A program made the position numbers and the translations under genes. The notes under the pieces are model-generated. The model was not told the DNA's origin. It worked only from the letters and a program-made list of their open reading frames with translations, and made no database searches. Positions 34,853 to 44,793 of a DNA stretch of 44,793 bases are shown piece by piece. Location of the stretch: the NCBI GenBank assembly GCA_001584585.1, contig LSYV01000003.1, positions 717,739 to 762,531 of the forward strand. The letters are read 5' to 3'. This DNA comes from Gonium pectorale. Lineage: Eukaryota; Chlorophyta; Chlorophyceae; Chlamydomonadales; Volvocaceae. Position 1 is the first letter of the stretch; every line of letters starts with the position of its first letter.

Positions 34853-36778
34853 TCACACGTGGTACGAGCCGCTCACGACGTACTTGTTGTGCGCCGAGGC
34901 GCGGATGCGGTCTATGAGCGCGAAGAGGCTGTCGTTGTAGGGCCCAGTCAGCAGCGGCGGGAAGGTGAGGACCATCCTGCGAACAGCGCGCGGCACCAGC
35001 GATCAGGAGCCGGTCGACCGGCAAAGGCAGCGCTGTGCTAGTTGGGTGTCGAGTACCGCAGCGAGGTGCAGAGGAGGGGCGGCATAGGAGGACACCGTGT
35101 ACGTGGCCGCGGTCTTCCCATGCCCACCGCCACGGTGGTGGTGGCGGCGGTCCGACCACCTGATTAGCGGGGCACCGCTGCCCAACCCGTACCGGCCACA
35201 CCCCTGGCCCGCACCTGCGGATGGCCTCGTCGCCAAACTTCCGCGAGCGCAGGAAGTCCACAGCAGCCTGCGGCGGGCGGGCGGCATGAGGGTCCGGGCC
35301 GCACCAAATGAGAAGCGGGCTGCCTTGTACCCGAGGTTTGGTATGGCGGGCTCCGATAGCCCGGACCCAGCACCCCAACGGGAGCCCTCCCGCGCTCCAT
35401 GGAAACCCCTTCAAACCCGCTATCCCCCACGGGGGCAGCCCTCAACGCGGACAGCGCAGTACGCCCCAGCCGGCAAGGGACCGCCACATGGCCGCCGCAA
35501 GCCCTCAGCGCAGACCATAGCCTTCGTGTTCCTCGGACGTTCCTCCTGCCGCTCCTGCCCGACATTGCCCCGCCCACGCCCTTTCTGTCAAGCAGGGCTG
35601 CACAGACGCACGCGCCTCTCTCCCTTTTTTATCCCCAGCCCCCCACCTGCCTTCTCGCCTCTCGTTTCCCCTCCCTCCCTGCCCCTCCGCCCACCTGTAG
35701 CTGCTCGGGTCGGGCCGCCAGCACCTCTGGGTAGCACGGTAGTACCCGCTCCAGTACGGCTTCGTCCGTCCAGCCGTAGGACTTGAGGAACACAATGGCC
35801 GCGCCCGCGTTGTACGGCGTGTTGGCAGTGCCGCCCTCGGGTCCCAGCAGCAGCCGCGGGCAATGGCGGAGCACCTTCCACACGCCCTCGTCGGTCAGGC
35901 CGTAGCCTGGGGAACCCAGTGGGGACAGTACCCGGCGGGTAAGGGTGCGAGGGCGGGCTGCTGGTAAGGGGCACACAAGTCGGTGGATGGGTCACTGCCG
36001 TGCGTGCGCACAAGCCCCAGCCGGGTCACAGCCGTGCGCCGCGGGAAGCTTGTCGTGGCAGGGGTAGAGGGGGCTGGGCGTGGTCAGCAGTGGAGGAGAT
36101 GCAGGTGGCCCCGGTGGCCGCCCACGCATGCTCCATCTGCCGCCACGGCTCTGAGCTTGCGCCTGGAGCCATGTTACCGCCCACGGACCGCAGCGGCGCC
36201 GGGCGTGTGCCAGGGGGCAGAGAGCGAGGCCCCCAGCAAACGTAGCCCGGTTGGCGGGCTGAAGTCGTGCTTCACCCGTGAGTCGTACTGTGCCCAGGCT
36301 TGCCATGCATGCACGGCCATCGTCGTCCCCCCCCCCGCCCCCACCCCCCACCCCCACCCCTCACAACCCTTGCCCCCCACCCCTCCTTCCTTGCCCTTGA
36401 TCCACACCCTTGACCTTTGACCCACGTAGCCCCAGACTGCACACCCACACCTGTCAGGAACTGATACCATTCACCCAGGGCAACTGTGAGCAGTTCCGGC
36501 TGCGTGCGCACGAGCTTTGCCACCATGTGTGGTTTGTATAGCCCTCCGAGGAATGTAAGATTGCTTGTGACCATGTCCTCCTGCAGCGTCTCGGGGAGCG
36601 TGGACGCGACGCGTGCCGCATCCGATTCCGACAGCCCCAGCGAAGTGAACTTGTCTAATGGAATAGCTTTTAAAATGATGACCGTTTTTGCTCTAAACTT
36701 GGGCGCGCGGCGTTGCGACGCGCAGCCGTGGAAGCCCGGCCCTTGCCGCAGCGGGCGACAGGCTCGAAAGGCGCGCAT
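34853..36778 (-). CDS. mTERF-family organelle protein
   Basis: Four minus-strand exons: 36778-36451, 35906-35695, 35267-35215 and 34976-34853, about 238 residues, phases consistent. mTERF proteins are helical-repeat nucleic-acid-binding factors that act in mitochondria or chloroplasts in transcription termination, RNA processing or splicing. The first 35 residues (MRAFRACRPLRQG, then ASQRRAPKFRAK) are rich in Arg and lack acids, as in an organelle transit peptide. The mTERF pattern of a helix pair ending in Pro-x-Leu-Leu recurs: LGLSESDAARVASTLPETL, YGLTDEGVWKVLRHCPRLLL, YGWTDEAVLERVLPCYPEVL and RKFGDEAIRRMVLTFPPLLT. The protein is short compared with the 300-450 residues common in the family, so only four to five repeats are present. 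Target organelle and RNA/DNA site cannot be told. The ATG at 36778 is 235 bases from the ATG of a divergent neighbour. Confidence 0.82.
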
Positions 36779-37013
36779 GATGCAAAACAGCAGTGTTCAC
36801 GTGATATGCCATACAGAATTCCGTAAGACATCGCGCAGCGGTACTACACCGCTTGCTACAGACCACCGCGAACTCGCGAGGCACGCGCTCGCTGCCCTCC
36901 TACACAACATAACCATGCACTCGCGTTGGACGGCAATAAATTGGGGAAGAGGACATTGACCAATCCGTAAAACAGACTGGCACGGTTAGGTTGAGGTGCT
37001 GCCGCAGCCAGCC
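36779..37013. promoter_or_regulatory. Compact divergent promoter, mTERF / GT47 genes
   Basis: Only 235 bases separate the start codons of two oppositely transcribed genes, so both 5' UTRs and promoters must fit here or overlap the genes. An AATAAATT run at about 36935-36942 is the most AT-rich spot. A shared bidirectional promoter is likely, but no known motif was recognised. Confidence 0.5.
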
Positions 37014-39855
37014 ATGTTGCGGGCGCCAACGATTGGACGAACACAACCAGCACTGAGCTTCTTATGTTTGCTGGTGGTGTCCACAACAGCTTCCGGTCGC
37101 CGTGACACGGTAAATGGGAGCCATGCCGAAGCCGGACTGACAGCCGACTCCCCTTCCTTTACGATACTTATTACATCTCTGACCACAGGCGTGGGCCAAC
37201 CGTCAACTCCTATTGGCGGAGCGGTCGCTTGTCGTAACCAATGGGGCGGGTGCTCCCCGCACCGTGGCGTCGGGCGGCCAGCAATCGGAGCTCGAGGAAG
37301 CAAAGGCCGCGCTGCGGACTGACGCCTCCGACCGGTCCGGCAGCGGCAGCGGTGGCTCCGTCAGCGACCTCGAGCAGCGGCTGCGGGCCAGGCCCTCCCG
37401 GTGCCCGGGCGAGTGCACCAAGTACGGCACTTGTAACGAAGAGCTGGGCAGGTGCGCACGATGGCGGGGGGCGGGGGCAGCTGCGGAACAGACTGTGCAG
37501 AGCGTGACAGGGATGCAAGGCCTGCGGACGCCTGTCCGACCCAGTCCTCGCAGGCTCCAGGCTGCATGGATTCTAGCAGTGCCCTTGGTACGCTCCCCGC
37601 CCCTCTCCGCAGGTGTGACTGCCCGCTAGGCCGCAACGGGACCGACTGTTCTGGGCAGCTGCCCGGGTCCGATCTGGCAACGCTGTGCGCGCGCTTCGGC
37701 CACACGGGCGCCACGTGTGGCCGCGAGCTGGAGCTGACCTCCTGCCTCAACGCCTGCAACTTCCGGGGCACTTGCCTCACCGGCTTTTGCCACTGCCGGC
37801 CGGGGTTTTTCGGGGCAGACTGCTCTCTGTCCCTGTCGCTATCATCGACTCAGGAGTCGGCAGACGGCGGCCGGGAAGGCGCCGATGCGCGTCCGGCGGT
37901 TGAGATCCTGGCAGGCCAGGACTACAAGCCGCGGCTCTCAGGGCCGCGCATCTACGTGTACGAGCTGCCGCCGTCGTTCAACGTGTACGGCAGCCTGGAG
38001 CGGCTGGACCGGCCGCTCATGTACATGATCTGGCAGCGGCTGCTGTCGGCCGGGCTGCGCGTGGCCGACCCCGCGGACGCCGACTTCTTCTTCGTGCCCG
38101 TGCGCGCACGGGCACAGTACGACAGCCAGCGCGTGCTGGACGCCGTGTCGTACATGTCCGCCACGTGGCCGCACTGGAACGCCACGGGCGGCGGCGGGCG
38201 GCACCTGTTCATCCACACGGGCGACTGGGGACGCGACGAGCTGACGGAGGAGGCGGCCGCGGCCACGCGCGGCGCCTCCTGGCTGACGCACTGGGGCCTG
38301 GCCCGGCCGCACGAGTTCGCCGGCTGGGCGGCGGCGCACCGGCCCGGCACCGACATCGTGCTGCCGATGGTGCTGCAGGCCAGCGTGCTATCCAGCTACC
38401 GCCTCACGCGCGCCAGCCCGCTGCACCCCGCCGGCCCGCGCCGGCCGCGCCCCAACACGCTCTTCTTCGCCGGCCGCGTGTGCGGCTCGCGCGCCAGCCC
38501 CTCCACCAACGGCAGCTTCCCCAACTGCCCCAACGTGCTGGGCAAGGAGGACGCCTACTCGGCCGCCACGCGGCAGCGCGCCTTCTATCACCACCACAAC
38601 CGCACCGGCTGGAAGGTGCTCACGCACAGCCGCTCCTACGCCTCCGACATGCTGGCCTCCAAGTTCTGCCTGTCCCCTAGCGGCGGCGGGCCCAGCAAGC
38701 GCAGCGTGGTGGCGCCGCTGCTTGGGTGCGTGCCCGTGACGGTCACGGACGGGCTGCTGCAGCCGTTTGAGCCGGAGATGGCGTGGGAGCGGTTCGCGGT
38801 GGACATCCGGGAGCGGGACATACCGGTCATGCACCGGCTGCTGGAGGGGCTGGACGGCGGGCAGCTGGGCGCCTTTCAGGAGCGCCTGCGCTGCGCCGCG
38901 CAGCACCTGTTCTGGTCGTCGCTGTACGGCGGCGTCTTCGGGGAGGACGGCCGGTACGACGCGTTCGAGACGCTCGCGCAGGTGAGGCGGGGCGGGGCGG
39001 TGCATTACCGCGGCCGGAGGATGGTGGGCGGGAGGACTGGGGGCTGGGGAGGGGGGAAGGGCAAGCGGAGGCGGGAGCGCACAAGTAACCGCCGCCCGAG
39101 GCTGAGTGCATGCGGTGCAGCTGTGTGCCACACATGGGGCTCGGGACGGGGGTGGACCCTGGGCCTGGTGGATGTGCGCCGGCCTCGTATCCGCAGCCTG
39201 GCAGCGAGCGCGCAAGCGCGCCACCGCCTCTACTTGTTTCTCGGCCCTCACGCCTTCACCTCCACCTCCAACTCAGTGCCTCCTCGCCGTATCGCGTTGG
39301 CTGCGCCAGATCCTGCGCATGCGGGCGGCCTACCCCAACCTGGCCCCCGAGGAGTACGCCTACGTCGACCCCGCCTTCGCGGCCTTCATCAACTGCCAGG
39401 AGCCGCCACCGCCACAGGAGCAGCAGGAGGAGCAGCAGCAGAAGGAGCAGGCTCCAGCCTCTCCGCTCTCCGTCGGGCAGGCCCTGGCCGTCAGCGCAGG
39501 GGTCGCCAGCAGCAGCACGACCGGCGGCGGCAGGGATTGGGCCGGCGGCGCGGGCTGGCTGCTGGACATTGCCGCCAAACCAGAGCTTCGGCGGGAGCTT
39601 GTGCGAGTGGCGGCTGCAGCTGGCAGAGGGGGCACCGGGTCTCGGCAGGCAGGGCCGGCGGCGAGGCCGGCGCCGGTGCCACGGCCAACGCCAGCCGGCG
39701 CCAAGCAGGCGCTGTGCTCGCACAGCGAGCTGCCCACTCCGCAGGCAGCCACCTGCAGCCGCTGCGTGCGACGAAAGGGCCGGCTGCTCAACCCCGGGGG
39801 GACCATTTGCTGCAACACCAAGGATCTGGCTAAGTGCCCGCGCCTTTGGGACTGA
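37014..39855 (+). CDS. EGF-like / exostosin (GT47) glycosyltransferase
   Basis: Four exons: 37014-37109, 37189-37451, 37613-38981 and 39277-39855, about 768 residues, phases consistent. Predicted Golgi or secretory-pathway glycosyltransferase. The N-terminus has a hydrophobic signal or anchor (ALSFLCLLVVSTTASG). Two EGF-like cysteine modules follow from about residue 104: CPGECTKYGTCNEELGRCDC and CLNACNFRGTCLTGFCHCRP. The exostosin domain (about 225-560) starts RIYVYELPPSFNVYG and has ADFFFVPVRA, RHLFIHTGDWGRDEL, TLFFAGRVCG, SKFCLSPSGGGPSKR and the family hallmark GCVPVTVTDGLLQPFEPEMA. Exon 4 continues AYPNLAPEEYAYVDPAFAAF, then a Gln/Glu-rich linker and a cysteine cluster (CSRCVRRKG, ICCNTKDLAKCPRLWD). 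EGF-exostosin proteins are numerous in volvocine algae and are thought to build cell-wall or extracellular glycans; the sugar transferred here is unknown. Confidence 0.9.
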
Positions 39856-40620
39856 TTTAGGGGGATCGCGCGGCGCGTTTGTCGTCGGTGGAGGGGTGAG
39901 AGAGATGGTTGGGAGGAGGCTCAGGAAGGTGGGATCCGTGGCGAAGGGAGGTGGGTGCTGACGGAGCCAAAAGACGACTGCGTTCAGTTGCCACAGCTGG
40001 GCCGTACACTCCCCGTGCTCTGCCGTGACAATCATGGACCCGTGGAGGAACGCGATGACGGCGCTCAAAAGTTGACGCTACGCTACAGCATCGCCACGCA
40101 CTTGACGGGCTGTATTGTGGGCTGAGGGTGGGCTTAAGAGCAGCATAGAAGGGGCCAAGGCCCATGCTGCCATGCGGGTAACGGACTGCTCACACGCAGT
40201 CCAGGTTGACTGGGGCCAAGGTCTGTGATTACCAGTGGTAGATGCCCTTTGGTGCATACCGTTGGCCGGTGAGCTGCCCGGATGTGTTGCGCCACCTGCG
40301 TGGGAAAGTGTCCGAAAACTTGCATGCCGTACATAGGGCATGCCGTATATCAACAAACGAATGGAAATGATGTTCTTATGTGCATTCATTATTCCCGACC
40401 TTTTTAAGCGTATTTTGCGATATAGGAGAAGAGAGTGTTGCGGAGTTGATTTTCTTGATCGATCATAGTAAACCTAAACTCATCAAACGCTAGGTTTATA
40501 TGGAGGCACGTTCATATTGGATGTAACAAGCTAGCTGCTGAGGTGGCTCGTCGGAGCGACCCAACCAACCGCGAACGGACCAGTCCGTCAATTCAGGAGC
40601 TTCTGAAGCTGAAATCACTT
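39856..40620. other. Intergenic region, GT47 3' UTR and CNX7 promoter
   Basis: No coding signal. TGTAA at 40522-40526 lies 667 bases past the GT47 stop and only 95 before the CNX7 ATG, so it may end the first transcript or be incidental in the second. The part from about 40380 to 40530 is AT-rich for this genome and is the likely CNX7 promoter. Confidence 0.5.
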
Positions 40621-40872
40621 ATGCAGATCAAGGTGTTGTACTTTGCCAAGAGCCGCGAGGTGGCCGGCATCGCAGAGCAGGCCTTCAACCTCCCCGATGG
40701 CGCGGACACGGCGGACCTGCTGCAGCACATCATCTCCAGCCACCCGGCTCTAGAAAGCGTTATGAAGACGTGTGTATTCGCCCTCAACCAGGAGTACTTG
40801 CGGCCTGAGGATAAGGAGGCTCTTAAGGATGGCGATGAGGTAGCTGTTATTCCGCCCTTGAGCGGTGGCTGA
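40621..40872 (+). CDS. CNX7: Molybdopterin synthase small subunit (MoaD/CNX7)
   Basis: Ubiquitin-like sulfur carrier for molybdenum cofactor synthesis. Its C-terminal Gly is activated as a thiocarboxylate and, together with the large subunit (MoaE/CNX6), converts cyclic pyranopterin monophosphate to molybdopterin. It supports nitrate reductase and other Moco enzymes. The protein is 83 residues in one exon, the usual MoaD size. It starts MQIKVLYFAKSREVAG, has the conserved CVFALNQEYL and DGDEVAVIPPLSGG end, and finishes in Gly-Gly as required. The start is the first ATG; the frame stays open upstream to at least 40543 without an ATG. No introns are needed, unlike every other complete gene in the window. 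Confidence 0.95.
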   Translation: MQIKVLYFAKSREVAGIAEQAFNLPDGADTADLLQHIISSHPALESVMKTCVFALNQEYLRPEDKEALKDGDEVAVIPPLSGG

Positions 40873-41486
40873 AATAGGAGCGTGGCTTGGAGACATGCGC
40901 TTGTTCCATGTGCGTGAGACTTGATGCTCTGCGGCGTTTCTTTAACCTTGCCGCATGTAGCGTGCGTCTGCGTGTCCGTACGCCTGTGTCCGGCCGGAAA
41001 CATAATCAGCGCCGAAGGAGCGCGTTGTGCCCATTCGGGGCGTTACAAACAGTTGAATGTGCTGTTTGCTGCTGCCGAGGCGCTAAGGTGTTGTGTCTGG
41101 TGGCCCATGGGTCACTGGCCCAACCACCACGGTCGGGCGTCCTGTGGCTGCCATGCGTGCCCCTGACGCGTGGCTATCGGGCGGCCTCCTGCCTCGGGCG
41201 ACAGCTCGTACAACGCGACTGCCTGTGCTCTTGGCGCGTGGGCTTCACCGTGTACGTTTGGCGTGGAGGGTCTCCGGCAGCGTCGCTGGTCTTTGACGCG
41301 CAACGAGCCAGCCATTCCGCCTTCCAGTACACCGCTCGTTGCTTTTCAGTGCCATTGTGGTGCCCCCACCCACCCGCCCTGTTGCTTGTCCGCATTCTTT
41401 TATCGACTGTGGGTTGCCGCGCGTCAGGACGCTTGTTGCACCTGGCCAGCTCGTGCGGTCGGGCCTTCCCCCGCCTGCTCTGCGTG

Positions 41487-41491
41487 TGTAA
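41487..41491 (+). terminator. TGTAA poly(A) signal, probably of CNX7
   Basis: An exact TGTAA 615 bases past the CNX7 stop. This is a long but acceptable 3' UTR for a volvocine gene. The 40-bp duplication starts nine bases later, close to the expected cleavage site. Confidence 0.45.
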
Positions 41492-41499
41492 GGCCTTCC

Positions 41500-41579
41500 G
41501 TGATGGCTGCCCTGAACATAGTCCCCATCTATCGTCGCAGTGATGGCTGCCCTGAACATAGTCCCCATCTATCGTCGCA
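41500..41579 (+). repeat. Perfect 40-bp tandem duplication
   Basis: Two identical adjacent 40-base copies (41500-41539 and 41540-41579), each starting GTGATGGCTGCCCTG and ending ATCTATCGTCGCA. The lack of any mismatch points to a recent slippage event or to an assembly duplication. Confidence 0.95.
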
Positions 41580-42734
41580 TGCCTTACAGACTTAAGGTGG
41601 CGACCCCTGCCAGCGATGCTCATTCCCCGCAGATGCAAATGGCACGTGCCTAAGGCCCCCTCCGCCAGCTGACCAAAGAAGAGGCACGGCGCGCAACCCG
41701 GTTTCCTCCATGCGCCAACTCCAGGCAACCCCAGGTCCACAGGGCCAGCCCTGGCAGCAGATGAGCGGTGCACGCCTCGTTCGGCCGCAGCACGCTCCCG
41801 CTTCAGAGCCGCATGGACTATTGCACGGTGTGCAGGACACACACCGGCACCTAATCTTCATCGCACTCCTGCGTCACTGAACGCAGCCTGGACCCGCCTC
41901 CACTACAGCGTGCACACCGCCATACACGTGTGAATTCACTGCAAGGGGCCCGGCCCTATTGTTGCGCGGTGGCCACCCCGCTAACCACAAATTCAGAGCG
42001 TCGCTGCGCCACGCGTCCACACGCGTGGCTCACACACACAGCGCTGGGCGTTCCATTTCAACACAGCGCTGAGGAGAGCCCGTCCCCGGATGAGCCGCCT
42101 AGACAGCACGGCATGGCTCCGCGAAGAACGGGCGGGTGGAGGGCCCGCAAGGATTCGTGGGGGCGGGAGTCACTGGCATATCACTGGGCAAGCTTCTAAG
42201 TCATGCACACAAAAGCACCGCCGCCGCGCAGACCAGACCGCGGTGCGCATGAACATCTCTGTCCGGAATGCGTATGTCCGTCGGCCGAGTCCTCAACCCC
42301 CCTCAGGGACTCGCACTAAGTGCACAAGGCCAACCACTCCAGCACTCAGCAAGGGCATACTGTCTGGCTTTGTACACAATGGCACAGGCGTTAAATCTCC
42401 CAGGACAAGTTCAAGGGCACCTGTCGGCAAATATCGGCTGCCTATGCTTGCATGCTCACGGCGCCATCCAAAGACCTGGTAGGGGCAAGCCACCTTCTCA
42501 CCGCACCATAAACCACCGACAAACCGAGCCTTACGGCAACCCAATACCCCGACACTGCGCTCAAGGCTGCTTCGCTGCTGCCTACTGGCTGCTGGTCCCG
42601 CGCCGTACAGCGGCTTGCCGTACTTTTCAGTCCTCGACCTTTAGTTCTGAGGCTTCAGCGCGCACCATCCCGTATCCACCAGGACCTGGCCATCGACGAA
42701 CACGCACACCACCACGCCGTCGGCTTGCACTCTG

Positions 42735-44793
42735 CTAACCAGCCTTCGGAGCGGCGTACCTGCCGTACAGGAGGCGGGTCTTCTTGTCCGGGTGCGCCCT
42801 CACGGGCACGGTCGCGGTGGCGGCAGTGACGATAGCGGCGGTGGTCGCATCGCCGTCGCCGCCGCCAACGTCCGCGTCGCCGCGGCCGCCGCCGGACGGT
42901 GCCGTTTGAACGGCCTCCGGCGCTGCTCCTGCGGCTCCTCCTCCTCCTGCGTTGGCAGACCCTCCGCCTGCCTGGTCTCTGTCGGCGCCACCAAGTCCTC
43001 CTTGCTCTTCGCCACGGTCCGGTGGACCGCACACACGGCCGGCGTCGCCAGACGCACTGCCAGGGGCTGCCACCGCCTCGCGTGATGCGCCGGCGCCCGT
43101 TCCCGCCCTGGGGCCCGCAGTCGGAGCAGGCGCATCGGGGACCTGCGCTCCCGCATCCCCTCTGCAAGTACCCTGCCCTGCGCCGCTGTCGCTGCCGCTA
43201 CCGTCGCTGTCCTCCCGGGGACGCTTCTGCGCCGTGGCGCCGGCGGCGGTGGCGCCCGGCGACGGCCCCCGCTGCTGGAGGCACACTGGCAGGGGTAGCG
43301 CGGGCCGCCCCTCGCCTCGCAGCGGCATGTCCAGCGGGGGCCCGATGACGGTCAGCGCCTCAGCAGTCACCAGCTGCGGAGCGCCACGCCGCAGCACACC
43401 ACCACCGACGCCACTGCCGCCGCCGCCGCTTGAGGTGCCAAGGCCGCCACCCTTGATGCTGCCGCTGCTGCTGAGGCCGCAGCCGCCGCTGCCGCCTTTG
43501 GCGCAGGGCAGGGAGCCCGCGGCAGCGGCATGCCCCTTGGCCGCCTCCACCACCGCCTTCACCACCGCCGCAACCTCACCGTCGCCCGTCCCTGGGAGGG
43601 CAGGCTTCGACCCGCCCTCGGCGGCGACGTCCGCCGCCCCCGCGTCGCTGTCACTCTGATGGGCCACCAGCATGAGGTCGCGCAGCACCGTCGGCTGCAG
43701 GCTGAACGACGGCGGCGGCGGCGGCGGCTGGGGCTGCTGCGCCGCCGCCGCCTGTGGGGCATGCAGCGCGCCCAGCAGGCCGCCGCCGCCGCCCAGACCG
43801 TGCAGTTGACCTCCCACCCAAAACAGCCGGCCGGGCGCACGGCCATTCAGCAGGGGACCGCCTTCGAGGTGGGAGCCGCCGTCTCCATCGCCATCGCCAG
43901 CCGCTGCCGGGGGCCACAGCCCCGGGCCGCCGCCGGGAGCGTGCTGCGACACGGCGAGGTGGTGCTGCTGGACCGCCGCCGGCGCGGGCGGGCGCTGGAG
44001 CTGGCGCAGGATGGTCGCGACGGCGGCGTCCTTGGGGGCCTGGGGCGGCGGGGGCGGATAGGCTGGCAGTGGCGCGGGAGCGAGCCCGGGCGGCTGCGGG
44101 GTGGCGCCGCACGGGGCCGCACCCGGCCCCGTTGCCCGGTCGGCGGTTGGAGGTGAGGCAGACACGCCGCACGGCTGAGACGCCGCGTGTGGCTGCGACT
44201 GTGGCTGCGGCTGGGATCGGAAGAGGCCCAGGGGCACTGGCCCGTGAGCCTCATCGCGCGGTGGGGCTCTTGTGGGCGGTGGCCCGGCAAGGCGTGGTGG
44301 AGGCGGTGGAGGACTGCTGGGACCCCAGGCGGGCATGCCGTTCTGGCCGGACTCGCCCGACGCTGCAGGCGCCGATGACAGCGGCGGCGAGCTGCTGGAG
44401 GGTGGCTGCTGTGAAGTGGCAGCAAGCGCTGGCTCCCTGGACAGCGGGTCCGACCGTGACGGGCCCCCGTCCGCGGCTGCGGTTGCGGCGCCCGCGCCGG
44501 GGGCCGCGGTGGCGGCGGCGGCTGCCTGTGTGAGCAGCGCGCGCAGCAGCTGCAGCGGCACACCCGCCGAGATCAGGGTGGCCAGGGCGGCGGAGCCTGC
44601 GCTGCGCACCGACGACGGCGGCTGCGCCGCCGCTGCGGCGGCGGCGGCGGCGGCAGCGGCTTGCCCGCCGGCAGCTGGAGGCCGGGACGTGGGCGGAGGA
44701 GGAACGATGTGGCCGGCGGCCGCGGGCTGTCCGCCATCGGGCGGGGCGCTGTGCGCCGGGGCGGCGGCGGCGAACGCAGCGGCGGTGGCGGCT
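42735..44793 (-). CDS. Low-complexity protein, possibly nuclear; 5' end missing
   Basis: The minus-strand frame is open from the right edge of the window to the stop at 42735, over 680 codons with no intron needed, so the start lies outside. I do not recognise a domain. The visible part is rich in Pro, Gln, Ala, Gly and Ser with poly-Ala, poly-Pro and poly-Gly runs. Short hydrophobic helices occur: LATLISAGVPLQLLRALLTQ near the visible start and AVATILRQLQR later. QKRPREDSDGSGSD is a basic-acidic patch that could be a nuclear localisation signal. The end, HPDKKTRLLYGRYAAPKAG, is less biased. Such composition is common in algal transcription or RNA-binding regulators, whose folded domain could be in the missing part; this is inference. 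Long GC-rich open frames can arise by chance, but the C-terminal end and stop look plausible. Confidence 0.55.
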   Translation of the reverse strand, partial: AATAAAFAAAAPAHSAPPDGGQPAAAGHIVPPPPTSRPPAAGGQAAAAAAAAAAAAQPPSSVRSAGSAALATLISAGVPLQLLRALLTQAAAAATAAPGAGAATAAADGGPSRSDPLSREPALAATSQQPPSSSSPPLSSAPAASGESGQNGMPAWGPSSPPPPPPRLAGPPPTRAPPRDEAHGPVPLGLFRSQPQPQSQPHAASQPCGVSASPPTADRATGPGAAPCGATPQPPGLAPAPLPAYPPPPPQAPKDAAVATILRQLQRPPAPAAVQQHHLAVSQHAPGGGPGLWPPAAAGDGDGDGGSHLEGGPLLNGRAPGRLFWVGGQLHGLGGGGGLLGALHAPQAAAAQQPQPPPPPPSFSLQPTVLRDLMLVAHQSDSDAGAADVAAEGGSKPALPGTGDGEVAAVVKAVVEAAKGHAAAAGSLPCAKGGSGGCGLSSSGSIKGGGLGTSSGGGGSGVGGGVLRRGAPQLVTAEALTVIGPPLDMPLRGEGRPALPLPVCLQQRGPSPGATAAGATAQKRPREDSDGSGSDSGAGQGTCRGDAGAQVPDAPAPTAGPRAGTGAGASREAVAAPGSASGDAGRVCGPPDRGEEQGGLGGADRDQAGGGSANAGGGGAAGAAPEAVQTAPSGGGRGDADVGGGDGDATTAAIVTAATATVPVRAHPDKKTRLLYGRYAAPKAG

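Larger units (their letters stand above)
40873..42734. other. Convergent 3' region; no gene recognised
   Basis: Holds the 3' UTRs of CNX7 and of the minus-strand gene at the right end. It contains the 40-bp duplication and poly(A) motifs listed separately. The minus strand reads TGTAA at 41584-41588, about 1.1 kb past the right-end gene's stop. Open frames here show no recognisable motif. Confidence 0.5.

Noticed and set aside
34233..34940. Plus-strand open frame of 235 codons overlapping the mTERF 3' end
   Set aside because: It is antisense to a well-supported exon and shows no family resemblance.

Overview
The window looks like draft nuclear DNA of a volvocine green alga (a Chlamydomonas, Gonium or Volvox relative). 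The evidence is: GC-rich DNA; genes split by many short introns with GTGAG, GTGCG and GTAGG donors and CAG acceptors; TGTAA polyadenylation motifs downstream of several stops; poly-Ala/Pro/Gly-rich proteins; an ankyrin protein with the 'DPSRIWLPELV' N-terminus that I know from volvocine algae; and EGF/exostosin proteins. Species cannot be decided. I assembled the gene models by hand: I matched reading frame and phase across every proposed splice site, so exon edges are inferences without transcript support.

Layout. 665-2149 (+): 3' part of a GH1 beta-glucosidase-like gene. 3956-6652 (+): conserved-looking coiled-coil protein. 7607-9870 (+): proline/alanine-rich orphan protein. 11581-13868 (+): SURP/G-patch splicing factor (SUGP1-like). 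14667-16864 (-): ankyrin-repeat protein. 18394-22027 (-): DHRS12-like short-chain dehydrogenase. 22893-26438 (-): TPR co-chaperone-like protein (TPR3 type). 27316-31887 (+): 12-exon FAD oxidoreductase of the flavin amine oxidase / COG2907 type. 31935-32688 is an assembly gap, followed by a 24-bp minisatellite. 34853-36778 (-): small mTERF protein. 37014-39855 (+): EGF-like plus exostosin (GT47) glycosyltransferase. 40621-40872 (+): molybdopterin synthase small subunit (CNX7/MoaD). 42735-44793 (-): low-complexity, possibly nuclear protein that runs off the right edge.

The genes do not form a pathway or cluster; this is ordinary mixed eukaryotic housekeeping content. Two divergent pairs (22893-31887 around 26439-27315, and mTERF/GT47 around 36779-37013) may share promoters. 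I see no CRISPR array, viral block or intact transposon, and no convincing undescribed multi-gene system. The best candidates for new biology are single genes: the FAD oxidoreductase of unknown substrate, the EGF-GT47 protein with a C-terminal cysteine cluster, and the two unassigned proteins at 3956-6652 and 7607-9870.
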